Shown here in pieces: positions 19,115-27,319 of a stretch of 64,000 nt of DNA. The position numbers were made by a program, and so were the translations under genes. Under the pieces are notes generated by a model that saw nothing but the letters and a program-made list of their open reading frames with translations, did not search any database and was not told the DNA's origin. Each line of letters begins with the position of its first letter. Position 1 is the first letter of the stretch. Origin of the DNA: Cryobacterium arcticum. Its GTDB lineage: Bacteria > Actinomycetota > Actinomycetes > Actinomycetales > Microbacteriaceae. Where the stretch lies: NCBI RefSeq assembly GCF_001679725.1, contig NZ_CP016282.1, positions 1,116,001-1,180,000 on the forward strand, written 5' to 3'.

Positions 19115-20734
19115 TTGAAGAGATCCCGTATGGGCCTGAGCGCCCTCGCGCTGATTTCGGTGAGCGCCCTGGCGCTCACCGGTTGCGCGACCTCGAACGA
19201 CGAACCGGCCGCATCGACCGGCGACTCGTCCGCGATCATCAGCACGAACGGCAGCGAGCCGCAGAACCCGCTGATCCCGACCAACACCACCGAGACCGGC
19301 GGCGGCAAGATCGCCACGTCGATCTTCGCCGGGCTGGTCTCCTACAAGGGTGACGGCTCGACCGAGAACGAGGTCGCCAAGTCGATCGAGTCCGACGACG
19401 CCACCAACTGGACCGTCACGCTCAACGACGGCTGGACCTTCACCAACGGTGAAGCAGTCACCTCCTCGTCCTTCGTGGACGCCTGGAACTACGGCGCGCT
19501 CGCCAGCAACGCCCAGGGTGCCTCCTACTTCTTCGACGACATCGCGGGCTACAACCCCACGGCCGACTCCGAACTGACCGGCCTCAAGGTCGTCGACGAC
19601 ACCACCTTCACGGTCGAACTGTCCTCCCCTGAGGCCGACTGGCCGCTGCGCCTCGGCTACACGGCCTTCATGCCGCTGCCGAGCGTCGCATTCGACGACA
19701 TGGCCGCATTCGGTGAGAACCCGATCGGCAACGGCCCGTACATGCTGGCCGAAGAAGGCGCATGGGTCCACGAGGAAAAGATCAGCCTGATCACCAACCC
19801 CGACTACGCGGGTGTTCGCAAGCCCGTCAACGGCGGCCTGGACATCATCTTCTACGCCACCCAGGACGCCGCGTACGCGGACGTGCAGGGCGGCAACCTC
19901 GACGTGCTGGACGCAGTTCCCGACTCCGCATTCGAGACCTTCGCTGACGAGTTCGGTGACCGTTCGGTCAACCAGCCGGCAGCCATCTTCCAGGGCTTCA
20001 ACATGCCTTACTACCTCGAGCACTGGAGCGGCGACGAGGGCAAGCTGCGTCGTGCAGCCATCTCGATGTCGATCGACCGCGCGCAGATCACGGATGTCAT
20101 CTTCCAGGGCACCCGCACGCCGGCCACTGACTTCACGTCCCCCGTCATCGACGGCTACTCCGACGCCCTCAAGGGTGCCGATGTCCTCGAGTACAACCCG
20201 GACGAAGCCGTGAAGCTGTGGAAGGAAGCCGACGCGATCGCTCCCTACGGCGACACCGAGTTCAACATCGCCTACAACTCCGACGGTGGCCACCAGGCCT
20301 GGGTCGACGCTGTGACCAACAGCATCAAGAACACCCTCGGCATCAACGCCGTCGGCAAGCCGTACCCGACCTTCGCCGCGGCGCTCGATGACCGCTCGAA
20401 CGACAAGCTGACCGGTGGCACGCGCGCCGGATGGCAGGCCGACTACCCGTCGCTGTACAACTTCCTCGCCCCGCTGTACCAGACCGGTGCCGGCTCGAAC
20501 TACGAGGACTACAGCAGCCCCGAGTTCGACGCCCTGCTCAAGGAGGGTGCCGCGGCGTCCAACGTCGAAGACGCAACGAAGAAGTACCAGGAAGCTCAGG
20601 AAGTCCTGCTCAAGGACCTCCCGACCATCCCGCTGTGGTACTCCAACGTCGTGGGCGTCTGGTCCGAGAGCGTCAATGACGTTGTCTTCGGCTGGGACTC
20701 CGTTCCGCTGTACTACCAGATCACCAAGGGTTAA
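19115..20734 (+). CDS. Peptide ABC transporter substrate-binding lipoprotein (SBP family 5)
   Basis: The 539-residue protein is the extracellular receptor of the first Opp/Dpp-type importer. I chose TTG 19115 because AGGAGG lies 4 nt upstream and the codon restores the basic N-terminus (MKRSR) of a lipoprotein signal; an ATG at 19130 would lose it. The lipobox LTGC gives lipidated Cys24. The body matches SBP family 5, for example NPLIPTNTTETGGGKIATSI, NGPYMLAEEGAW and LDNL-type segments near the C-terminus, which reads TIPLWYSNVVGVWSESVNDV. Ligand specificity is not readable. A strong hairpin separates it from the permease genes. Confidence 0.92.
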   Translation: MKRSRMGLSALALISVSALALTGCATSNDEPAASTGDSSAIISTNGSEPQNPLIPTNTTETGGGKIATSIFAGLVSYKGDGSTENEVAKSIESDDATNWTVTLNDGWTFTNGEAVTSSSFVDAWNYGALASNAQGASYFFDDIAGYNPTADSELTGLKVVDDTTFTVELSSPEADWPLRLGYTAFMPLPSVAFDDMAAFGENPIGNGPYMLAEEGAWVHEEKISLITNPDYAGVRKPVNGGLDIIFYATQDAAYADVQGGNLDVLDAVPDSAFETFADEFGDRSVNQPAAIFQGFNMPYYLEHWSGDEGKLRRAAISMSIDRAQITDVIFQGTRTPATDFTSPVIDGYSDALKGADVLEYNPDEAVKLWKEADAIAPYGDTEFNIAYNSDGGHQAWVDAVTNSIKNTLGINAVGKPYPTFAAALDDRSNDKLTGGTRAGWQADYPSLYNFLAPLYQTGAGSNYEDYSSPEFDALLKEGAAASNVEDATKKYQEAQEVLLKDLPTIPLWYSNVVGVWSESVNDVVFGWDSVPLYYQITKG

Positions 20735-20751
20735 TTCCTAGTTCACACCGC

Positions 20752-20790
20752 AGTGCAATGTCCGGGGCGTCAAGCCCCGGACATTGCACT
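20752..20790 (+). terminator. Perfect 16-bp stem-loop between receptor and permease genes
   Basis: AGTGCAATGTCCGGGG (20752-20767) pairs perfectly with 20775-20790 around the 7-nt loop CGTCAAG. There is no uridine run after it, so it probably acts as an mRNA-stabilising or partial-attenuation hairpin that keeps receptor mRNA in excess over permease mRNA, a known arrangement in ABC importer operons. That role is inference. Confidence 0.7.
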
Positions 20791-20849
20791 GACTAGACTC
20801 ATTCAGTGATTGCGACCCTCATGTATAAAAGATTTACGGAGCTCACCTG

Positions 20850-21779
20850 ATGCTGTGGTACACAGGCAGGCGCATCCTCCAAATGATCCCCGTCTTCTTC
20901 GGGGCAACATTCCTGATCTACTTCATGGTCTTCTCTCTTCCTGGAGATCCCATCGCCGCACTGTACGGCGACCGGCCACCTGCGCCGGGCGTGATCGAGC
21001 AGATCCGGGCCCAATACAACCTGGACAAGCCGTTCATCGTGCAGTACCTGCTGTACATCGGCAACTTCTTCCAGGGTGACCTCGGCACGACGTATTCCGG
21101 CCGCGCTGTCGCGGACGTCATGGGTCGGGCCTTCCCCATCACCTTCCGCCTGGCCATGCTGGCCCTCGCGTTCGAGGCGTTCTTCGGAATCCTCGTCGGC
21201 CTCATCGCGGGCCTCCGCAAGGGCAAGCTGTTCGACGCCAGCGCCCTCGTCGTGAGCCTGCTGCTGATCAGCGTGCCGACCTTCGTGATCGGCTTCGTGT
21301 TCAGGCTGGTCTTCGGCGTGCAACTCGGCTGGTTCCGCACCACGGTCAGCGGCGACGCCCCGTGGGGCGAGCTCGTCCTGCCGGCCATCGTGCTCGCATC
21401 CGTCTCGTTCGCCTACATCGTGCGCCTCACCAGGGCCAGCGTCGCCGACAATCTCAATGCTGATTTTGTTCGCACCGCAACGGCCAAGGGCTTGTCCCGC
21501 CGCCGGGTCGTGACCGTGCACGTGCTGCGCAACTCGCTCGTTCCCGTTGTGACCTTCCTGGGCGTGGACCTCGGTTCGCTCATGGTCGGCGCGATCGTGA
21601 CCGAGGGAATCTTCAACATCAACGGAGTCGGCGGCACGGTCTTCAAGGCCATCAAGCTCGGCGAGAGCACGACCGTTGTGTCATTCATCGCGGTCATGGT
21701 TGTCATCTTCGTGGTGGCCAACCTGCTCGTCGACCTGCTGTACGCAGCTCTGGACCCAAGGATTCGTTATGCAAAATAA
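20850..21779 (+). CDS. Peptide ABC transporter permease, DppB/OppB type
   Basis: The 309-residue inner-membrane permease begins MLWYTGRRILQMIPVFFGAT and shows the family segments FSLPGDPIAALYG, LDKPFIVQYLLY and the EAA loop RTATAKGLSRRRVVTVHVLR, which contacts the ATPase. It has about six transmembrane helices. It pairs with the following DppC-type permease and the fused ATPase. The ATG follows an ACGGAG element. Its last codons overlap the start of the next gene by 11 nt, indicating coupling. Confidence 0.93.
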   Translation: MLWYTGRRILQMIPVFFGATFLIYFMVFSLPGDPIAALYGDRPPAPGVIEQIRAQYNLDKPFIVQYLLYIGNFFQGDLGTTYSGRAVADVMGRAFPITFRLAMLALAFEAFFGILVGLIAGLRKGKLFDASALVVSLLLISVPTFVIGFVFRLVFGVQLGWFRTTVSGDAPWGELVLPAIVLASVSFAYIVRLTRASVADNLNADFVRTATAKGLSRRRVVTVHVLRNSLVPVVTFLGVDLGSLMVGAIVTEGIFNINGVGGTVFKAIKLGESTTVVSFIAVMVVIFVVANLLVDLLYAALDPRIRYAK

Positions 21780-22710
21780 GCCTGGCCAGGCCCATTTCGT
21801 CGCGGCACTGGAAGACACCCCGGTAGCCGCAGTCGACCGCCTCGACGAGAACGAGAAGGCACGCAGCACCTGGGCGGATGCCTGGGAGTCGATGCGTCGC
21901 CGTCCCACCTTCTGGATCTCAGCAGTGCTGATCCTCCTGATCGTGATCGTCGCCCTGTTCCCCACGATCTTCACCCAGGTCGACCCGCGCGCCTGCGATC
22001 TGAACAACAGCAACGGCGACCCGACTGCCGGTCACCCGTTCGGGTTCAATCGCCAGGGCTGCGACGTCTACTCGCGCACCATCTGGGGAACCCAGGCCTC
22101 GGTCACCGTCGGCCTGCTCGCCGCCAGCATCGTGACGCTCTTCGGCATCATCGTGGGCGCCCTCGCGGGTTACTACGGTGGCTGGCTCGACGCCGTCGTC
22201 TCGCGCATCGGCGACATCTTCTTCGCCATCCCCACCGTGCTCGGCGCAATCGTCCTGATGTCGGTGCTTCCCGCAGCCACCCCTGTCACTGTGGCGTTCG
22301 TGCTGTCGATCTTCGCCTGGCCCCAGATCGCCCGCATCATGCGCGGTGCGGTCCTGTCGGCGTCGAACTCCGACTACGTGATGGCCTCCACTGCCCTCGG
22401 GGTGTCGAAGTTCCGCATCCTGCTGCGTCACGTCATCCCGAACGCGATCGCCCCGGTCATCGTCATCGCCACAGTGTCGCTGGGCACGTTCATCGTCGCC
22501 GAGGCGACGCTGTCGTTCCTGGGTATCGGACTGCCGCCGAGTGTCATGTCGTGGGGTAACGACATCGGCACCGCGCAGACCTCCATTGTCACCAGCCCGC
22601 AGGTGCTCCTGTACCCGGCGGCCGCCCTGTCCATCACGGTTCTCGCGTTCCTGATGCTCGGCGACATCCTGCGCGACGCGCTTGACCCGACGGCGAGGGC
22701 CACTCGATGA
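21769..22710 (+). CDS. Peptide ABC transporter permease, DppC/OppC type
   Basis: The 313-residue permease starts at ATG 21769, inside the last codons of the DppB-type gene. A cytoplasmic N-terminal tail is followed by the OppC N-terminal helix (RRRPTFWISAVLILLIVIV), the typical HPFGFNRQGCDVYSRTIWG segment, and the permease domain with an EAA loop (MASTALGVSKFRILLRHVIP). The C-terminal DILRDALDPTAR ends the family domain. It forms the heterodimeric channel with the preceding permease. Its TGA overlaps the ATG of the ATPase gene (ATGA). Confidence 0.93.
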   Translation: MQNKPGQAHFVAALEDTPVAAVDRLDENEKARSTWADAWESMRRRPTFWISAVLILLIVIVALFPTIFTQVDPRACDLNNSNGDPTAGHPFGFNRQGCDVYSRTIWGTQASVTVGLLAASIVTLFGIIVGALAGYYGGWLDAVVSRIGDIFFAIPTVLGAIVLMSVLPAATPVTVAFVLSIFAWPQIARIMRGAVLSASNSDYVMASTALGVSKFRILLRHVIPNAIAPVIVIATVSLGTFIVAEATLSFLGIGLPPSVMSWGNDIGTAQTSIVTSPQVLLYPAAALSITVLAFLMLGDILRDALDPTARATR

Positions 22711-24455
22711 GCCAGACACTTCTTGACACCACCCCCGAGAACGTCGGCAAGGACGAGCAGCCGCTGCTGCAGATCCGTGACCTCGAGGTCGGCTTCCAGA
22801 CCCAGCGCGGTCTCGTCCCCGCCGTCCGCGGCGTCGACCTGACCCTGTACGCCGGCCAGACCCTGGCCATCGTGGGGGAGTCCGGTTCGGGCAAGACCAC
22901 GACCGCCCAGGCGATCATCGACCTGCTCCCCGGAGCGGGAAAGGTGACCGGCGGCCAGGTGCTCTTCGAGGGCCGCGACCTCACCAAGCTGAACGCCAAG
23001 GACATCCAGGCGGTGCGCGGAAACCTGATCGGCTACGTGCCCCAGGACCCGATGTCCAACCTCAACCCCGTGTGGAACATCGGCTTCCAGGTGGAGGAGG
23101 CCATCAAGGCCAACGGCCTCGCCCAGGGCAAGGAGGCCCGCGCCCGCACCATCCAGGTGCTGCAGGAAGCCGGCCTCAGCGACGCCGCGGATCGTCTCAA
23201 GCAGTACCCGCACCAGTTCTCCGGCGGCATGCGCCAGCGAGTCCTGATCGGTATCGGCCTGTCCGCCCGCCCGAAGCTGCTCATCGCCGACGAGCCCACC
23301 TCGGCTCTGGACGTGACCGTGCAGCGGCAGATCCTCGATCACCTCGGCACCCTCACGCGCGACTACGGCACCAGCGTTCTGTTCATCACGCACGACCTCG
23401 GCCTCGCCGCCGAGCGCGCAGAGCAGCTCGTGGTGATGTACAAGGGCAAGGTCGTCGAGTCCGGCCCGTCCCAGGAGATCCTCGCCAACCCGCAGCACCC
23501 GTACACGCAGCGACTGGTGTCCGCGGCGCCGAGCCTGGCGTCCCGCCGCATCCAGTCGGCCAAGCACGCCGGTACCGACGACGCCGAGATCTTCGGCGGC
23601 GGCTCGCTCGACGACGCCCTCGTCGCCCGTGCGGCCGAACGGGAGCACGCGGCCCCGGTCAAGGACCTCATCTCGGTCAAGGACATCTCCAAGGTGTACC
23701 GGATCCGCAAGAAGGGCCTGCGCACCGACGAGCTCCGTGCCGTCGACGGGGTCTCCTTCGGTATCCAGAAGGGCACCACCACGGCTCTCGTGGGCGAGTC
23801 CGGCTCGGGCAAGTCCACCGTGGCCAAGCTCATCCTGCAGCTGGAGAGCATCACCAGCGGCGCGATCGAGTTCGACGGCCAGGATGTCGCCGGCCTCAAG
23901 GGCAAGGAGCTGCTCAAGTTCCGCCGCCGCGTGCAGCCGGTCTTCCAGGACCCGTACGGTTCCCTCGACCCGCAGTACAACGTGGGCAACACCATCGCCG
24001 AGCCGCTTCTGGCACACGGGGTGGGCACGAGCAAGGAACGTCAGGCTCGCGTCAAGGAGCTCCTGGAGCAGGTGTCGCTGCCGTGGGCGTCGCGCTTCCG
24101 CTACCCGGGAGAGCTGTCCGGTGGCCAGCGCCAGCGCATCGCCATCGCGCGGGCCCTCGCGCTCAAGCCCGACGTGCTCGTGCTCGACGAGGCCGTGTCG
24201 GCTCTCGACGTGCTCGTGCAGGGCCAGGTGCTGAACCTGCTCACCGAACTGCAGACCGAACTCGGCCTGACCTACCTGTTCATCACGCACGACCTCGCTG
24301 TGGTGCGTCTGGTAGCCGACAACGTGTGTGTCATGCAGAAGGGCCGCATCGTGGAGGCAGCGTCCACCGACGATGTCTTCGACAGCCCGCAGCAGGCCTA
24401 CACGCAGGAACTGCTCGCCGCCATCCCCGGCGGCAACTTCCAGTTCGGCCGCTAG
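22707..24455 (+). CDS. Fused dual ATP-binding protein of peptide ABC transporter (DppD-DppF type)
   Basis: The 582-residue protein carries both nucleotide-binding domains of the importer in one chain. Domain 1 has GESGSGKTT, FSGGMRQRV and LLIADEPTSALD; domain 2 has [24 protein letters not shown] and VLVLDEAVSALD. The second Walker B reads DEAVSALD, common in DppF/GsiA-like subunits. The oligopeptide-transporter C-terminal region follows domain 1 in shortened form (NPQHPYTQRLVSAAPSL), without the Cys-rich motif present in the second operon's fused ATPase. The start overlaps the upstream stop by 4 nt. It is the last gene of this operon; a GC-rich hairpin follows. Confidence 0.93.
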   Translation: MSQTLLDTTPENVGKDEQPLLQIRDLEVGFQTQRGLVPAVRGVDLTLYAGQTLAIVGESGSGKTTTAQAIIDLLPGAGKVTGGQVLFEGRDLTKLNAKDIQAVRGNLIGYVPQDPMSNLNPVWNIGFQVEEAIKANGLAQGKEARARTIQVLQEAGLSDAADRLKQYPHQFSGGMRQRVLIGIGLSARPKLLIADEPTSALDVTVQRQILDHLGTLTRDYGTSVLFITHDLGLAAERAEQLVVMYKGKVVESGPSQEILANPQHPYTQRLVSAAPSLASRRIQSAKHAGTDDAEIFGGGSLDDALVARAAEREHAAPVKDLISVKDISKVYRIRKKGLRTDELRAVDGVSFGIQKGTTTALVGESGSGKSTVAKLILQLESITSGAIEFDGQDVAGLKGKELLKFRRRVQPVFQDPYGSLDPQYNVGNTIAEPLLAHGVGTSKERQARVKELLEQVSLPWASRFRYPGELSGGQRQRIAIARALALKPDVLVLDEAVSALDVLVQGQVLNLLTELQTELGLTYLFITHDLAVVRLVADNVCVMQKGRIVEAASTDDVFDSPQQAYTQELLAAIPGGNFQFGR

Positions 24456-24470
24456 GCCCGATTGGTCAGC

Positions 24471-24500
24471 ACTGCCCCTCGGCTCCGGCCGGGGGGCAGT
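24471..24500 (+). terminator. Stem-loop after the first transporter operon
   Basis: ACTGCCCC (24471-24478) pairs with GGGGCAGT (24493-24500) around a GC-rich loop that can extend the stem. It begins 15 nt after the ATPase stop codon. No uridine tract follows, so it is a probable but not classical terminator. Confidence 0.5.
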
Positions 24501-24523
24501 CGTCGTGAGGGAGGGGAACGACC

Positions 24524-25135
24524 GTGAACCGCAGAGCGCCGACGCCTCGCCAGGGGGTCGTCCTCCGCGCCCGGATGCCCGTCGGGGTGGGCTTCGCCCT
24601 CCTGGCCCTGGTCGCCGTGCTGCTGGCGGATGCGCTCCTGCGCGGCCGGTGGGACGTGGCCGTTCTCGCGTTGCCCGCCCTGGTGCTCGTCACGTGTCTG
24701 GCCGTGGAGGTCTTCCTCCGGCCGGGCATCCGCCTGCACGCCGACGGCATCACGGTGGTCAACCAGCTCGTGACCTACGAGGTTCCGTGGGCGTTGGTCG
24801 CGGACGTGACCACTCGCTTCCTGGTGGCCGTGGAGACCGTGGACGGGCGGCGCATCCGGTGCTGGGGCGCACCCACCGCTGCGCGACCGGAGGGCGCGGC
24901 CGCGACGGCTGATCGGCGCGGCCGGCCGGCCGCAATGCGCGGGAGCCGGGAGCCGGGCGGCACGGCGGCCCACCGCGTGATCGAGGCGCACCGGGCCCAG
25001 TACGCCGACGCGGCGCTCCCGGCTGCGGATTCCGGGGTTGCGGCTCGCCTCAGCCGGAAGCCGCACTGGATGACGGTGGGCCTCAGTGCAGCGATGATCG
25101 TCGCCGCCCTGCGCCAGGTCCTCTTCGCCGGTTAG
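24524..25135 (+). CDS. PH domain-containing membrane protein
   Basis: The 203-residue protein starts at GTG 24524 behind GAGGGAGGGG. Two hydrophobic helices (about residues 19-36 and 44-61) precede a bacterial PH-like segment: LRPGIRLHADGITVVNQLVT followed by YEVPWALVADV, typical of the actinobacterial bPH6/DUF family in which a membrane hairpin is joined to a cytoplasmic PH fold. The C-terminus has another hydrophobic stretch (MTVGLSAAMIVAALRQVLFA). Function unknown. It lies between two peptide-transporter operons on the same strand and shows no obvious link to either. Confidence 0.8.
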   Translation: MNRRAPTPRQGVVLRARMPVGVGFALLALVAVLLADALLRGRWDVAVLALPALVLVTCLAVEVFLRPGIRLHADGITVVNQLVTYEVPWALVADVTTRFLVAVETVDGRRIRCWGAPTAARPEGAAATADRRGRPAAMRGSREPGGTAAHRVIEAHRAQYADAALPAADSGVAARLSRKPHWMTVGLSAAMIVAALRQVLFAG

Positions 25136-25398
25136 CCGTACTCAGCCGGTGGGCACGGCGGATACCGTCTGTGTTCACGAAGATTTCATGCTCAATCCAC
25201 CGAAACGCGGCAATTTCGTGCAAAAACCGCGTTTGCTGCGAATTCGCCCTGAACGCACGCCTAGGCTCTCTTCAACACCTGCGGAGCATCGGCGCTCTGG
25301 TCTGCACTGTGCTTCTCCTGGGGGGAGCTGAGGGGAACATTGTGATTCGCACCAGCCTTTTTTCCGTGTCCGGCTTCTGACACCAGCGTCGCACCTCC
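25136..25398 (+). promoter_or_regulatory. Leader region of the second peptide-transporter operon
   Basis: This 263-bp noncoding stretch has lower GC than its surroundings and contains the inverted repeat AAACGCGG (25203-25210) / CCGCGTTT (25227-25234). It also contains TAGGCT (25262-25267), a possible -10 element without a good -35, and a possible 12-codon leader ORF (GTG 25342 to TGA 25380, preceded by GAGGGGAAC). Nothing protein-like is convincing. It probably holds the promoter and operator of the downstream operon. Confidence 0.4.
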
Positions 25399-26382
25399 AT
25401 GGTTTTCTACACCCTGCGTCGTTTCGTCAATTACTTCATCCTCTCCGCCATCGCGACCTGCCTCGCCTATGTGATCGCCAGCCTCGCGCTCGACCCGGCG
25501 GCTAAGTACTACGGCCGCAATCCGCAGCCCAGCTCCCAGGTCGTCGAAAACATCCTGAACGGTCTGGGTGTGAACCCCGACGTGCCAGTCCTCGAGCGAC
25601 TGTGGCACTGGATCGTGACGCTCGTCACCCAGGGCTCCCTCGGTGAGACCGTCGGCGGCCGGTCCGTCGTCGCCGAGATCGTCACCCGCTCCGGGGTCAG
25701 CCTGCAGCTGCTCCTGCTCGGGTCCATCCTCGGCGCGATCCTCGGCGTGGTGCTCGGCGTGTGGGGCGCGGTCAAGCAGTACTCGCTGAGCGACCAGGCC
25801 GTGACGTACGGGTCGTACCTGGTCTTCGCCACCCCCACCTTCGTGATCGGCGTGCTGCTCATGATCGGCGCCACGGTGCTGAACGGCGCCGTGGGCCAGC
25901 AACTCATCACGTTCACCGGCTCGTACTCGGCCGGGCTCACCGGATCCTGGTGGGACCTGCTGGTCGACCGGGGTGTGCACCTGCTGCTGCCCACCATCGC
26001 CCTGGTGCTCACCGGAGCCGCCAGCTACTCCCGCTACCAGCGCAGCGTGATGCTGGACGTGCTGGCATCCGACTACATCCGCACCGCACGCTCGAAGGGC
26101 CGCTCACGCAACTCGGCGCTCGTGCGGCACGGCGTGCGCGTGGCGCTCATCCCGATGTCGACGTTCTTCGCCTACAGCTTCGGCACCCTGGTCTCGGGCT
26201 CGATCATGCTCGAGATCGTCTTCTCCTTCCACGGCATGGGCGAGTTCACCCTGCAGGCCATCACCCAGAGCGACATCAACGCCGTCGCCGGTTCCACCCT
26301 GTTCCTGGCGGTGCTCGTGCTGTTCTCCTCGACCCTGTCCGAAATTCTCTACGCAGCACTCGACCCCCGGGTGAGGAACTGA
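25399..26382 (+). CDS. Peptide ABC transporter permease, DppB/OppB type (second system)
   Basis: The 327-residue permease opens with MVFYTLRRFVNYFILSAIAT. It shows the OppB pattern with an extracytoplasmic insertion (LDPAAKYYGRNPQPSSQVVE), the FATPTFVIGVLLMIGATVL helix and the EAA loop RTARSKGRSRNSALVRHGVR. It has about six helices. It is not a close duplicate of the first system's permease, since sequence identity is confined to family motifs, so the two operons probably differ in substrate. The DppC-type gene follows after 1 nt. The receptor gene sits at the opposite end of this operon. Confidence 0.92.
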   Translation: MVFYTLRRFVNYFILSAIATCLAYVIASLALDPAAKYYGRNPQPSSQVVENILNGLGVNPDVPVLERLWHWIVTLVTQGSLGETVGGRSVVAEIVTRSGVSLQLLLLGSILGAILGVVLGVWGAVKQYSLSDQAVTYGSYLVFATPTFVIGVLLMIGATVLNGAVGQQLITFTGSYSAGLTGSWWDLLVDRGVHLLLPTIALVLTGAASYSRYQRSVMLDVLASDYIRTARSKGRSRNSALVRHGVRVALIPMSTFFAYSFGTLVSGSIMLEIVFSFHGMGEFTLQAITQSDINAVAGSTLFLAVLVLFSSTLSEILYAALDPRVRN

Positions 26383-26383
26383 A

Positions 26384-27319
26384 ATGTCGATTGTCGAAGG
26401 CGCCAGCGCCACCCTCGCCGCCGGGCCGGAGCCCGAACCGACCGCCGTCTCTCTGGCGCCCAAACCGCTGTCGCGGGGCCGGCTGATCTGGAACCGGTTG
26501 GCGCACACGCCCCGGTTCTGGATCGGAGCGATCGCGATGGCGGCCATCGTGCTGTGGGCGGTGTTCGGGCCGTTGCTCTACCCGGTCGACGCGTTCAGCC
26601 GCGACCCGCTGAACATGGGCATGGGGCCCACCCAGCTGCACTGGTTCGGCACCAACAACATCGGCCAGGACATCTACGCCCAGACCCTCATCGGCCTGCA
26701 GAAATCGCTGGTCATCGGCCTGATCGCCGGGCCTCTCGGCACCCTCATCGCGGCGGTGGTCGGATCGGTGGCCGGGTACGTGGGCGGCATCGTGGACGGC
26801 GTGCTCGTCTGGCTGATCAACCTGCTTCTGGTGCTGCCGTCGTTCATCCTGCTGGTCATCCTCAGCCCCCTGTTCAAGGACCTCTCCTGGGTGTTCCTCA
26901 CGGTGTTCCTGGCCGGATTCAGCTGGATGATCATGGCCCAGGTGGTGCGCTCCCAAACCCGGTCGCTGCGCGGCCGTGACTTCGTCAAGGCGGCCCGGTT
27001 CATGGGGGTGCCGATGCCGACCATCCTTGCGCGGCACATCATCCCGAACGTGGCGTCGCTGCTCATCATCGACGCGACCCTGGGCGTGGTGGCCATGATC
27101 ATGGCCGAGACCAGCCTCAGCTACTTCGGCTTCGGCATCCGTGCCCCCGACGTGTCGCTGGGCACGCTTCTGTCGGAGGGCACCGGCGCGGCCGTGACCC
27201 GGCCGTGGCTGTTCGTCTTCCCCGCCGGAGTGCTCATCATCACCCTCTTCGCCGTCAGCCTGATCGGTGACGCCCTGCGCGACGCCGTGGACCCCACCTC
27301 GGGAGTGAACCGTGACTGA
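26384..27319 (+). CDS. Peptide ABC transporter permease, DppC/OppC type (second system)
   Basis: The 311-residue permease has an OppC-type N-terminal segment (WNRLAHTPRFWIGAIAMAAI), the HWFGTNNIGQDIYAQTLIG block that marks the family, an EAA loop (AARFMGVPMPTILARHIIPN) and the terminal GDALRDAVDPTSG. The start lies directly after the previous stop codon (one intervening base) and the 3' end overlaps the ATPase GTG by 8 nt, so all three are probably translated from one message. Confidence 0.92.
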   Translation: MSIVEGASATLAAGPEPEPTAVSLAPKPLSRGRLIWNRLAHTPRFWIGAIAMAAIVLWAVFGPLLYPVDAFSRDPLNMGMGPTQLHWFGTNNIGQDIYAQTLIGLQKSLVIGLIAGPLGTLIAAVVGSVAGYVGGIVDGVLVWLINLLLVLPSFILLVILSPLFKDLSWVFLTVFLAGFSWMIMAQVVRSQTRSLRGRDFVKAARFMGVPMPTILARHIIPNVASLLIIDATLGVVAMIMAETSLSYFGFGIRAPDVSLGTLLSEGTGAAVTRPWLFVFPAGVLIITLFAVSLIGDALRDAVDPTSGVNRD

